Shown one piece after another: positions 19,001-26,888 of a stretch of DNA of 55,180 bases. The stretch covers positions 1 to 55,180 of the forward strand of contig NZ_CAXRBQ010000082.1 in the NCBI RefSeq assembly GCF_964228735.1, read 5' to 3'. How positions within the stretch are numbered: the stretch's first letter is position 1; each line of letters starts with the position of its first letter. This DNA is from Pontibacterium sp964228735 (GTDB lineage: Bacteria > Pseudomonadota > Gammaproteobacteria > Pseudomonadales > Balneatricaceae). Below the pieces are notes generated by a model, which saw only the letters and a list, made by a program, of their open reading frames with translations, was not told the origin of the DNA and ran no database searches. Made by a program: the position numbers and the translations under genes.

Positions 19001-19440
19001 AAGTATTTCCACTCCAGCTCGATTTCACCGGCGGTCAGGCGAGCCTGATTGATCTTGTCGGTGATCTGTTTGATATGACGGTCGTAGTCCAGCAACTGCT
19101 CTTCAGTCAGCTTGATACGTCCGGTGGCGATCTGCCCCGGACCGTTATCAAAGTGCTGAATCATCGCTTCAATGATTTTGTGTACGCCATCACCATTGCG
19201 GCCCGTCACGTCGCCCATCAACTGGAAGCGGTCACGGAAGGCTTCCAGCGTAGCGGCTTCACGCCGGTCCTGCTTATCCACCGGATAACGCCCGGACACC
19301 GCCTCAAAACCAAACAAACCAAACAGCCACTGATTAAGCACCAGATGATGACGAAACTCCAGCGACTGCTTTTTGCCTTTCTTGGCGCGCACACCCGTGG
19401 TTTTTGCCGCCGACTTTGCGGTATTTATTGCCGTCGCCAT
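16009..19440 (-). CDS. Helicase-nuclease (Res-like) of a type III-like R-M system
   Basis: 1143 residues. An N-terminal region of about 200 residues precedes a DEAD/DEAH helicase: Walker A ATGSGKT near 215-221, DEGH near 321, a SATF motif III, and a motif VI region reading IQLFGRGVRLKG. The C-terminus holds a PD-(D/E)xK nuclease: PD at 1032-1033 and D-P-K at 1050-1052, so the second acidic residue is Asp, not the usual Glu. In type III systems Res supplies ATP-driven cleavage together with Mod. It starts 9 bases after the methyltransferase gene, so the pair is an operon. Base composition falls somewhat toward the 3' end. The exact restriction type is uncertain because both subunits are larger or differently arranged than classical Mod/Res. 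Confidence 0.85.
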   Translation of the reverse strand: MATAINTAKSAAKTTGVRAKKGKKQSLEFRHHLVLNQWLFGLFGFEAVSGRYPVDKQDRREAATLEAFRDRFQLMGDVTGRNGDGVHKIIEAMIQHFDNGPGQIATGRIKLTEEQLLDYDRHIKQITDKINQARLTAGEIELEWKYFQYLALLFTEIYLDYFFTRPEELLNELNEQIQRWNTHWVDEQKVNHKPLELLNPDDDLWPQLGRIAFWNATGSGKTLLMHANIQQFRYYLKRFGKAKNINQIILLTPNEGLTRQHLQELKTSGIEATEFSNRGGQSDLFAQNPVQVIDINKLRESEKSKTVAVDSFGSNNLLLVDEGHRGTASGGGTWLDYRQRLCEQGFSFEYSATFAQSAGQHENLRQTYTKSILFDYSYRHFYSDGYGKQSQILNLEKNQDGEDEYRYLVASLLSYYQQLRLFDDQPDLFKRFNLSRPLWVFVSSKVTANLSSGEASDTVKVLQFVDRVLSQRESTINAIDVLLKQGMETAGGRNLLDGRFNYLKELNLSAADLYLDILERIFHCSGGHLYVENITGVAGEIALRGGVSDTPFGVINVGDDSKLVKLCEKHDLVTQDARFSASLFNTINQDNSQINLLLGSKKFTEGWSSWRVSNMTLMNVGKKEGAQIIQLFGRGVRLKGFQTTLKRSAELVNELKQVGLERPRHIGILETLNVFGVKADYIQQFRKELEDEEIPVNQGLVEYELPLKAIDNLPQNLPVIRIKPEIAGKAIGGSGTAFLELAEQVELFSPSEFLLKGQTEAFNYFCQLARVQLDFYPRVGSFATDEQGERQANRQRQRFTKTHLALMDEEALYFELLAFKRDRRWSNLTISQQRVCEILADDSWYELYAPQSVMDLGDLSRLDLWHEMAGALLRKYCEKFYGFRRKQWEADKLEYRPITENNKYLFGITDSAPQGSYTLTLDSVRHEMLIKQLDNLRGHVLAGDVNRWKDQVLEGMEFLWCERHFYQPLVAATQGLDFQISPVALNKGEAKFIKDLQAAWEQDVFEGFELYLLRNQTGQGAVGVFVDGGFYPDFILWLVRDGKQYVVFVDPKGLRNHTPQSPKVQFHKTIKEIEGMLALQSSANAAIQLDAFLISNTPKATLLGDWRDDRGQPVTEQQLEDWNILFEQDGVDAIRTLSEKITS

Positions 19441-19449
19441 ACCGCCCCC

Positions 19450-22400
19450 TTACAGTACGCTGGATTCAGTGTTGGCAAACATCAGGCGATGGAAGGCTTC
19501 CTCAATCAGCTGAATGCGCGCTTCCTTCATCATCTCTCCACGGCGGTTTTTTGGAATGGCGATATTGTGGTCACCGTTCACGTAGAGGATATCCACCTCA
19601 TCATCCTGACTGCTACTCAGACGGATATTCAGCTTTTCGATCAATACCGCGTCCAGCACCGCATTGTCTTTCAGCAGCGCCTTTTCATCATTTGCGCCCT
19701 GCTGAACCGCCAACACGGACGGCAGGTTGCGCCACACCACCAGCACCTTCTGCCCGGCACGATTCACACCATAAACGGTACGGAACCACCAGGCTCCCTG
19801 CTCGCTACGTTTCACCTGCGCCTGCCAGCGGCCCAGCTCGGTCTGGCTGATCTCGGCATCAAAGTGCAGCGGTGCGGCAATATGCTCCACTGTTAAGCCC
19901 AACAGGTAGTTAAAGCTTTCCAGCAGATCCACGTTAATCGCCTTGGTTTCATCCCCACTGGCGGACCGAACATTCAGCTGATATTGGGTAGGATCGGTAA
20001 ACAGCTTGGTATTCAGCAAAGAAGCAGAACCCCGGGTTTCCACCTCTAGCATATAGTTCATCACATAGCTCTGGCGGGCCTTGTCCAGCTCGGAGTTTTC
20101 ATGGGCTTCCAGCAGGGTTTGCTGGCCTTTATCCCGTTGCAACGCCAGATTGCCAAGGGCATCTTCGTAGCTTTCGAGACGGATGGTTTTAAAGCAGTGG
20201 GACACGCCGTTATAACTGCCGGTATCGTCCGACACAGGTGCACCAGCTTTCCAGTTTTCTGCGTAAACCACTTTTTGGATACGGGGTTTGAGTATCCGGT
20301 CAAAATATTCGCCCATCTCGACCAATACGAATTTGCGGCGGCTTTTGCTAGAGCGGTTTGAGTTAACGACTGCATGAGCTGTAGAGCCAGAGCCAGCGTA
20401 AAAATCAAGTACCGTGTCATTTGCTCCCAGATTCGCAGTTGTTATGACTCGATTAATTAATTTAGTTGGCTTGACCGTGTTGAAAACTTCCCCACTAGAT
20501 TCAAAGCTAAATGCTGAAACTAGTTCCCGCTTAGCTTCTTGGGTATGCCCAACATCCTTATAATTCCAAATTGTAACTGGAGTGACACCATCTTTTACTT
20601 CAGATAAGTATCGCTTCAGACGAGGCATATTATTCTTGCTCTCTCCCCAATAGATGCGGCCTTCTTTATCTAGCTTACTGAAGTTAACCTTTGAGACTCG
20701 CCAATAGTTTCCAATTGCAGGGCGAAATGTATTACCTCCTGGAGCAGTTACTTCGTAAGTCCCTTCAGAGTAAAAATTCCTTGCTGTCAGATCACCAGAT
20801 GTCCACACACCTCTAGGATCGCTGTCGGGATTGGAATAGCGATCAATGGCTTCTTGGCTTCGAGGTAGAAGACCAATATTGAATTCCTGGGCATTCTTGG
20901 CATAACACAGCAAATAATCGTGATTTTCAGAAAAGTACTTTGCTGTATTCCTTGGGGAGAAGTTCTTCTCCCAAATAATGTTAGCGATAAAATTTTGCTC
21001 GCCAAACGCTCCATCTAACATAACTTTGAAGGCGGCCATTTCACTGTCATCGATACTCGCAAACTGAATACCCGTTTCTTTGAGGTACGAACGAGAAACA
21101 CTGACCGAATTCATTACTGCCGTAGCCCAACTGGAATGCTTCAGTGAGTCTTTGTATAAAAACCCATCATTGCCAGTGTTGTATGGCGGATCAATATAGA
21201 TACACTTAACCTGCTCCTTATAACGCTCCTGCAGCAGGTTCAGGGCCTGGAAATTCTCCGAATGCACCAACAGACCATCACATTGCTCATCCAGATCGTC
21301 GATGGTCGCCAATAGTTGGGCTTTAAACGCTTCATCGAAGTGACGAGTATCCAGCATCAAAAAACGATACTTAGGCTGCTCCAGAAGCTGCGCTACTGAT
21401 TTTTCCTGAAGATCTTGCGCCAGTTGTTCCAGATCCAGCGCATAGAGATTGGCCCAGTCGTCGCGCTGAGCGCGGTTGTCAAATACCAGCGCCAGCAACT
21501 CGTCATGGTCCGCCAGACGGTCCAGAGTAATGCAGTATTGGGTATCGGTTACAAACTTTTTCTTCAGCCAGAGCTTTTTCTGAAAGTTTTCCAGCTGGGC
21601 CAGAAAGGCGATGATCTTTTCACCCAACGTCCGGATCACTTCAATTTTGCTGAGTAGCGGTGCCAGGCGAGCAGTATTGTGCTTGAGACTCGCCAGATCG
21701 TCCCAGTCGAGCAGTTCATTTTTGATATAAAAGTCCAGCTCGCGGGTCAGGAACCCGCCCAGATCCTTGTGGATAAAGTAGTCAAAGCTGTTTTTCTTGG
21801 TGTAGTTGTTCAGCTGGCCCTGCAGCTGGCTGTACTCTGCCTGTTCGCCGTTGGCTTTGGTGTAGGGCAGGGCCAGTTTTTCCTGCCACTCAACAGGCAG
21901 TTGGCTCTCGGTGCTTAACAACCATTCCACAGCGGTGGATACCAGCACACCCTGTACCGGCGGTTTCTTCTTCGCGGCGGCTGTGGCTTTGCTCAGCGCT
22001 TTCAACGTGGCGTTATTGGTTTGCCAGTCATCCAAGGTTGCAGCACGGAATACAAAACGCAGTTGTAACTCTTGAAACGCTTGTCCGTTTTCGTTGGCTT
22101 CGCCTTCGATCAGCTCGAACGGCTGTTCGGCATCCGGAATAAAGACGCGTTTGCTGCTGTCGCTCTCTTTGTTGTTGTTCTGGGCACCGGCGTCAGCGTC
22201 CACCAGCTTGAAATGCACCCGCATTGGGTTGGGATCGGTTTCGCTGATACGGGTATTCAGTCGGAAGCTGTAATCGCGCAGGGTTTCGCTACTTTTGATG
22301 TAGTACTGGTCTTTATTGGCCCAGTGCAAAACCACCTCTTCCCCTTGATAAGGGATAGCGTAGGTGCCGTTTTTATAGACTCGACGGGAGAGGAAATCAC

Positions 22401-22818
22401 CTTCGTCGTAGTAACGCTTAAAGAAAGTAACCAGTGCGTCGTAAACTTCTCCCTCTTCCCGCGCCAGATCAAAGCCATCGTTCAGTTGCGCTTTTAGCTG
22501 TTGTACTTTGGGTAAGCTATCGGGATCTACTTCCAGCGCCCGTGCGCCAGCAACGGCCTTGGCCAACTCTCTTTGTAGCTCGGCTTTGTCACTGCTGGCA
22601 AAGCTGGCAAACGCTTCCTGAGTGATGCGTGGCAGGTCACGTTCAATAAAACGATTAATGTCATCCTTGCGGGCGTGCATGATGCGATAGAGGCCAAAAT
22701 CCAGCTCAGGCTGGTTTAGCTGAAACATCTCGCGCAGCAATCCGGCAAAGGTTTCACGGCGCTGATTGGCCTTGATCACCTGTGTTTGATTGGAACTGAG
22801 CGGTTGTGAGTCGGTCAT
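19450..22818 (-). CDS. Large adenine-type DNA methyltransferase (Mod-like)
   Basis: 1122 residues, much longer than classical Mod (about 650). An N-terminal extension of roughly 520 residues has no motif I recognise. Then comes the catalytic motif IV (IDPPYNTG, near 541-548), a target-recognition region, and motif I (FYAGSGSTAHAV, near 803-814): the beta-class order of N6-adenine methyltransferases such as type III Mod. About 200 further residues follow. The stretch between the two motifs (about 20405-21180) is clearly poorer in GC than the rest of the gene. AGGA precedes the ATG. It is followed by the Res-like gene after 9 bases. No tandem repeats that would suggest phase variation are seen. 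Confidence 0.88.
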   Translation of the reverse strand: MTDSQPLSSNQTQVIKANQRRETFAGLLREMFQLNQPELDFGLYRIMHARKDDINRFIERDLPRITQEAFASFASSDKAELQRELAKAVAGARALEVDPDSLPKVQQLKAQLNDGFDLAREEGEVYDALVTFFKRYYDEGDFLSRRVYKNGTYAIPYQGEEVVLHWANKDQYYIKSSETLRDYSFRLNTRISETDPNPMRVHFKLVDADAGAQNNNKESDSSKRVFIPDAEQPFELIEGEANENGQAFQELQLRFVFRAATLDDWQTNNATLKALSKATAAAKKKPPVQGVLVSTAVEWLLSTESQLPVEWQEKLALPYTKANGEQAEYSQLQGQLNNYTKKNSFDYFIHKDLGGFLTRELDFYIKNELLDWDDLASLKHNTARLAPLLSKIEVIRTLGEKIIAFLAQLENFQKKLWLKKKFVTDTQYCITLDRLADHDELLALVFDNRAQRDDWANLYALDLEQLAQDLQEKSVAQLLEQPKYRFLMLDTRHFDEAFKAQLLATIDDLDEQCDGLLVHSENFQALNLLQERYKEQVKCIYIDPPYNTGNDGFLYKDSLKHSSWATAVMNSVSVSRSYLKETGIQFASIDDSEMAAFKVMLDGAFGEQNFIANIIWEKNFSPRNTAKYFSENHDYLLCYAKNAQEFNIGLLPRSQEAIDRYSNPDSDPRGVWTSGDLTARNFYSEGTYEVTAPGGNTFRPAIGNYWRVSKVNFSKLDKEGRIYWGESKNNMPRLKRYLSEVKDGVTPVTIWNYKDVGHTQEAKRELVSAFSFESSGEVFNTVKPTKLINRVITTANLGANDTVLDFYAGSGSTAHAVVNSNRSSKSRRKFVLVEMGEYFDRILKPRIQKVVYAENWKAGAPVSDDTGSYNGVSHCFKTIRLESYEDALGNLALQRDKGQQTLLEAHENSELDKARQSYVMNYMLEVETRGSASLLNTKLFTDPTQYQLNVRSASGDETKAINVDLLESFNYLLGLTVEHIAAPLHFDAEISQTELGRWQAQVKRSEQGAWWFRTVYGVNRAGQKVLVVWRNLPSVLAVQQGANDEKALLKDNAVLDAVLIEKLNIRLSSSQDDEVDILYVNGDHNIAIPKNRRGEMMKEARIQLIEEAFHRLMFANTESSVL

Positions 22819-22985
22819 GCGGGGATCCTTGGTATAGATACAGCGTGTTGCCGCACATTAGCCGCCTTTGTGAAAGCGAACTGCGCGGCGATATACAGAT
22901 ACAAATCGGGGTATTCTGCGGGAAGTGAAGCCCAATGGCTAGCGCAGCTTAAACAAGCCGGTTTAGGCTTATCCAAGCAATTTTG

Positions 22986-22991
22986 TTATAC
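22986..22991 (+). promoter_or_regulatory. Extended -10 promoter candidate for the small ORF at 23018
   Basis: TATACT preceded by TG one base before it forms an extended -10 element. No strong -35 is seen. Transcription would start about 20 bases before the ATG at 23018. The same region must hold any promoter for the divergent methyltransferase gene, for which no convincing boxes were found. Confidence 0.45.
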
Positions 22992-23017
22992 TACTTAGAT
23001 ACGTTAGCGAGGTGATT

Positions 23018-23182
23018 ATGACACGCCAACCCAAACAGGCTTCACGCAAGATTAACCGGGATCAGATTCGCCGTTCTGTGGCCAGCTCCAGTGCCATTGA
23101 AACCGGTGAAGCTTCTGCCAAAATTGAAGCCCGCCTGAAGTCAGGCAAACGCCGCTTTCCACAGTTAGCCCTGGCGAGCTAA
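23018..23182 (+). CDS. Small ORF, candidate Fic antitoxin
   Basis: 54 residues, too short for many gene finders, but with an ideal ribosome site (GCGAGG, 7 bases before the ATG) and an extended -10 upstream. The protein is basic, with two predicted helices; its middle contains S24-S25-A26-I27-E28-T29. The known antitoxins VbhA and YhfG block Fic with an (S/T)xxxE(G/N) helix (SQRLEG, SRRLEG). Here SSAIE fits except that T replaces G/N. It is convergent with the fic gene, ending 34 bases from its end, an unusual layout for such pairs, which are normally co-directional. The antitoxin role is inference. Confidence 0.6.
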   Translation: MTRQPKQASRKINRDQIRRSVASSSAIETGEASAKIEARLKSGKRRFPQLALAS

Positions 23183-23216
23183 TTCATACTTGTTGAATCA
23201 ATAATTTCTGTGAGCA

Positions 23217-23846
23217 CTAGTCTTCACCAGCCTGTTGCTCCAGTACATCACGCACAAGCCGTGCTACATGCTGGTAATCACCACCCACACCGGCCTGTAT
23301 CGCCTTAAAGTAATACGCTTTGTTTTCTTCCCACAGCTGATAATCCAGCGGTTGGAATCCTGCTTTCAGCGCCATCACGTTCAGTAACAAGCGGGATATC
23401 CTGCCGTTCCCCTCGCGAAACGGATGAATCAGAATAAATTCCACATGGCTTTCGGCCAGCAGGTTCACGACCTCGTCATCAGCCAGATCCGGTAACTGCT
23501 CAAAACGACTTAGGTATTGCTTATCAAACTGTTTGATAAGTGCAGGCAACTGACCCGCAGCGGCAAAGTGAAAATCTCCTTTGCTCATATTAACGGTGCG
23601 GGTTTCACCTGCCCAATCGTACAGGTTGCCCAACCACTGTCGATGCCATCGCTGGATATCAGACATAGATAGTGTGGCCCACGATTGCTCCAACACCACT
23701 AAGTACAGTGCGTCCAGTAGCTCTGTTTCTGCGTCGTCAATGTCCTGCTTAAGCGTCAGGCCGAGCCGATTCCGAAGTACACCTTCCTCGCCACCGGGTT
23801 GATACTCGCCTTCACTGCTTGTTACATCGTATCGACTCACAGACAT
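23217..23846 (-). CDS. Fic/DOC family AMP-transferase
   Basis: 209 residues from the ATG at 23846; an in-frame ATG at 23885 overlaps the helicase stop but the later start matches the usual MxRY...YxPG beginning of this Fic group and has AGAGGA before it. The catalytic motif HPFREGNGRISR is complete at 141-152, and the flap region (TVNMSKGDFHFA) is typical. Fic enzymes transfer AMP (or other phosphoryl groups) to target proteins. I see no inhibitory (S/T)xxxE(G/N) helix within the protein, so regulation is probably by a separate partner. It sits between the SNF2 helicase and the methyltransferase in the same direction. Confidence 0.9.
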   Translation of the reverse strand: MSVSRYDVTSSEGEYQPGGEEGVLRNRLGLTLKQDIDDAETELLDALYLVVLEQSWATLSMSDIQRWHRQWLGNLYDWAGETRTVNMSKGDFHFAAAGQLPALIKQFDKQYLSRFEQLPDLADDEVVNLLAESHVEFILIHPFREGNGRISRLLLNVMALKAGFQPLDYQLWEENKAYYFKAIQAGVGGDYQHVARLVRDVLEQQAGED

Positions 23847-23854
23847 ATTCCTCT

Positions 23855-23873
23855 GAACACAGAAGCTGTGTTC
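23855..23873. repeat. Inverted repeat in the fic leader
   Basis: GAACACA and TGTGTTC, perfect 7-bp arms with a 5-base loop, lie between the helicase stop and the fic start codon, directly before the fic ribosome site. There is no T-run, so it is not a typical terminator; a hairpin that tunes fic translation or stabilises mRNA is one reading. Confidence 0.45.
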
Positions 23874-23877
23874 TTGG

Positions 23878-26760
23878 TTACACAATTCGCCAGCGGATGG
23901 TAAACAGCTTTTGGGTACTGCTTTTCTGGTGCATCTGCTGTTCTAAAGCATCAATATGCTGGTCGCGACGCGCCTCAATAGCATCTTCCACATCGAAGAT
24001 CTCCTGGCGCTGGCGGCGCTGGGTACGCTCTAGCCGCTTGATCGCTTCCTGTGCTTCTTTTTGTTCACCAATGGTGTGTGCCTGACGGGAGAGTTTCTTG
24101 GCTTGTTTTAGCTCGGCACGGGTATCATCAAGCTGTTTTTGTGCCGACTTCATCTGATCGTCGGCCCAGGCTTCCAACTTGTCGCGTTCCCGCTGGAAGT
24201 ATTCATTATTTTCATCCAGCAACTTACTCAGTTTAGCGTCAAGCTGACGCGTGGCATTTTCTGCAAGCATCAGCGGCGGTTGTTGTTCAGCAACAGATTC
24301 CGCGTTCCCCGGAAGCAAAAACAGGTCACTGCACTGCTCCATGTCCAGCATTAGCCCATCATCGGTAAATGCGGTAAATACAAGGTGCTCTTCATTCTGG
24401 AAGCTTGATAGCTGAAGCTGATTCAGCTCCAACCATCCAGACTGTCCCTTTAAGCCATCCAGAGAAGAAAGTTTTTTGCTAAAGGCCGACAGGTTAAATT
24501 TCACCCGAGCAGTTACAGCATCCAGTCGTCTGCCACGGTCTAAGACCCACTCCCCCAGCGGATGCCCTAGGCGATAGGTATAAGCGTGTTCTAATGCGGG
24601 CTGGTGCTTATCCTTACTGGTCAGTTGATACAAGCCTTCGGATATAGCGACGCTGTTCGGTGACTGTACGAGGTCGAACGACAAATTTGAAGGCGAAAAC
24701 TTCGCATGCGAAGACAGCACATGCCGCGTTAACTCCCAGAACATACGCCCCATCTGGTCCAATTGCTGTTGCGCTTCCTCGTGACGGATTTTGAGTTTGT
24801 CGTGAATATTAGCGTCGAAGTGCTCAAACAGTTTTTCGCGGGTTTCATCCATCCGCTTGGCTATATCGTCTTCCAGCTCTCGCTGTAACTGATCGAACGC
24901 GGCTTGTATCTCTACAGGATCACGGCATTCGTTGTAGATGGCTGCAATACGTTTTTCGATATCGAGCCCCGATTCGATACTGCCCAAAACATCATCCGAC
25001 GCCCCAAACAGACCATCAAAAAGCTGAAACTTGTGACTGAGCAGTTCCAACACTCTTCGGTCAGCTTCATTTCGGGTGTTCAGGAAGTTGATAACAACTA
25101 CATCGTGTTTCTGGCCATAACGATGACAACGGCCAATGCGCTGCTCAACCCGTTGTGGATTCCATGGCAGGTCATAGTTGATTACCAAGCTACAGAACTG
25201 GAGGTTTACACCTTCAGCTGCGGCTTCCGTCGCAATCAAGATTTCTGCATCAGATCGGAAATGGTCGATAATCGCTGTGCGCATATCCACCGCACGGCTG
25301 CCCGTAATCTGATCGGTGCCCCGGCTTTTTTCCAGCCAGCGTTGATAGATTGCACGGGAACCTGGGGTATTATTACTGCCGCTAAACAGTGCGACCTTTC
25401 CACCGTAACCATGGCGCTCCAGATAACTGGCGAGATAATCCTGGGTACGGCAGGACTCGGTAAATATCACAGCCTTACGTTCTGCACCACGTTGCGCCAT
25501 CTGTTCAAAGCCCTGAGACAAGGCCGTTAGCAACGCTTCCGCTTTCGCATCATCATGGATCAGCCCTGCCAGAGCCCTGTACTGCTCCAGTTCGGCAATT
25601 TCACCGCGCAGTTTGTCCAGATCAATAGGGATAACAGGCTGCGTAACATTGTATTGCGCTGATTCCTCAGCCGCTTCTAGCAGTTCATCGTCAAAATCAT
25701 CGTCCAACAGGTCATCCGGCCATTCATCATTTGCGGCTGACAAACAGCTCTTTTCTTCCAGCTTTCGCAGCCGTTTCAGCAAACTATCCAATGTTTTACA
25801 CACCGCCGCTGTAGAAGACGCCAATAGCTTTCGTACAACCAGAGTAACAAGATGCCGTTGCTGTAACGGTACACCATAACTGTCTGCGCGCTGCAGATAA
25901 GCTGAAACCGAGTAGTACAGGCGTAGCTCATCCTCTGACGGGACAAACTCACAGGTATGGGCTTTACGTTCGGTATATGGCACATATTCCAAAACCTGTT
26001 TACGCAAAGTCCGATGAACAAACTCCTCCAGTCGCCCTTTCAGCCCGAACAGGTCACTCTCACTGCGCATATATTGCTGTCGGAAGCTGGTTTTATCACC
26101 AAAAAGGTTTTCATCAATGATGGTGGAGAGTCCATACAGCTCCAACAAACTATTTTGTAACGGTGTCGCTGTTAGTAAGAGTTTCTTACAGCCAGCAAAG
26201 GTTTCACGAACGCAGTTACCAATAACATTGCTGTCCTGATGCGCATTTCTGAGTTTGTGTGCTTCATCTATAACCACCAGATCCCATGGTATCTGACGAA
26301 GCTGCTGCTCCATACGTTTAGCAAACTGATAGGAAAATATCGAAATAACAGGTTGGTCAAAGGGATCGACTATTCCTTGCTGTCGCTGCCGCGTCCAAGT
26401 TTTGTTGTCCAAAACCTGCGTTGGTAGATGAAACTTTTCAGTAAGTTCATTCGCCCACTGCTTTCGTAACGCCGCCGGGCAAATAACCACAATATGGCGC
26501 TTTCTTTCCGCCCAAAGCTGTGCCATAACCAAAGACGCTTCTATGGTTTTCCCCAAACCAACTTCATCCGCAAGTACAACGCCTTTTACCAAGGGGTTCT
26601 GAAGTGCGAAGAGTGCTGCATCTATTTGGTGGGGATTTAGATCAACGGTTGCATCAAAGAGAGAGCTTCCCAACCGACCGATATCACCACCTCTACGCTG
26701 GCGAGTCAGTTCAAAAGCGAAATATTTGGCATGAAAGTCTGTGATTGACGACGACTGCAT
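23878..26760 (-). CDS. SNF2-family helicase of the defence-like island
   Basis: 960 residues. The N-terminal core carries ADEVGLGKTIEA (GLGKT at 68-72), VVIDEAHKLRN (DEAH at 165-168), TATPLQN, and in the second lobe TEAAAEGVNLQF and QRIGRCHRYGQKH. The protein resembles RapA within the core (both have LADEVGLGKTIEA) but lacks the RapA C-terminal domain. Between the lobes lies a highly acidic stretch (DDLLDDDFDDELLEAAEE, near residues 345-365). The last 130 residues are mostly charged and helical, a probable coiled coil. SNF2 helicases of this size occur beside methyltransferases in defence islands. First gene of a minus-strand series with fic, mod and res; starts 117 bases downstream of the lhgO end. 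GC is lower than in flanking core genes. Confidence 0.87.
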   Translation of the reverse strand: MQSSSITDFHAKYFAFELTRQRRGGDIGRLGSSLFDATVDLNPHQIDAALFALQNPLVKGVVLADEVGLGKTIEASLVMAQLWAERKRHIVVICPAALRKQWANELTEKFHLPTQVLDNKTWTRQRQQGIVDPFDQPVISIFSYQFAKRMEQQLRQIPWDLVVIDEAHKLRNAHQDSNVIGNCVRETFAGCKKLLLTATPLQNSLLELYGLSTIIDENLFGDKTSFRQQYMRSESDLFGLKGRLEEFVHRTLRKQVLEYVPYTERKAHTCEFVPSEDELRLYYSVSAYLQRADSYGVPLQQRHLVTLVVRKLLASSTAAVCKTLDSLLKRLRKLEEKSCLSAANDEWPDDLLDDDFDDELLEAAEESAQYNVTQPVIPIDLDKLRGEIAELEQYRALAGLIHDDAKAEALLTALSQGFEQMAQRGAERKAVIFTESCRTQDYLASYLERHGYGGKVALFSGSNNTPGSRAIYQRWLEKSRGTDQITGSRAVDMRTAIIDHFRSDAEILIATEAAAEGVNLQFCSLVINYDLPWNPQRVEQRIGRCHRYGQKHDVVVINFLNTRNEADRRVLELLSHKFQLFDGLFGASDDVLGSIESGLDIEKRIAAIYNECRDPVEIQAAFDQLQRELEDDIAKRMDETREKLFEHFDANIHDKLKIRHEEAQQQLDQMGRMFWELTRHVLSSHAKFSPSNLSFDLVQSPNSVAISEGLYQLTSKDKHQPALEHAYTYRLGHPLGEWVLDRGRRLDAVTARVKFNLSAFSKKLSSLDGLKGQSGWLELNQLQLSSFQNEEHLVFTAFTDDGLMLDMEQCSDLFLLPGNAESVAEQQPPLMLAENATRQLDAKLSKLLDENNEYFQRERDKLEAWADDQMKSAQKQLDDTRAELKQAKKLSRQAHTIGEQKEAQEAIKRLERTQRRQRQEIFDVEDAIEARRDQHIDALEQQMHQKSSTQKLFTIRWRIV

Positions 26761-26840
26761 GACGAATCCTTATGTACAGAACAGTGTTTCGTCATTTTGT
26801 ATCAAGTGACTGCATTCAGCAAAGACTCATTGGTCTGTGC

Positions 26841-26852
26841 ATGTAGCTACAT
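26841..26852. promoter_or_regulatory. Palindrome upstream of the SNF2 helicase gene
   Basis: ATGTAGCTACAT, a perfect 12-bp palindrome, lies about 80 bases upstream of the helicase ATG in the only non-coding stretch (26761-26888) before the island operon. It could be an operator; no convincing -35/-10 pair was identified around it. Confidence 0.35.
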
Positions 26853-26888
26853 TCTTGTTTAGCCAAACAGACACTTCGTACATCTTAC

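Noticed and set aside
19450..22818. Phase variation of the methyltransferase by tandem repeats
   Set aside because: No homopolymer or short tandem repeat long enough for slippage was seen in or before the gene.
16009..26760. DISARM, BREX or type I restriction
   Set aside because: No DUF1998 protein, PLD nuclease, PglZ/BrxC-type protein or HsdS-like specificity subunit is present.
15949..26888. Integrated element with att sites or integrase
   Set aside because: No integrase, transposase, tRNA end or direct repeats were seen at either edge, although the content looks accessory.
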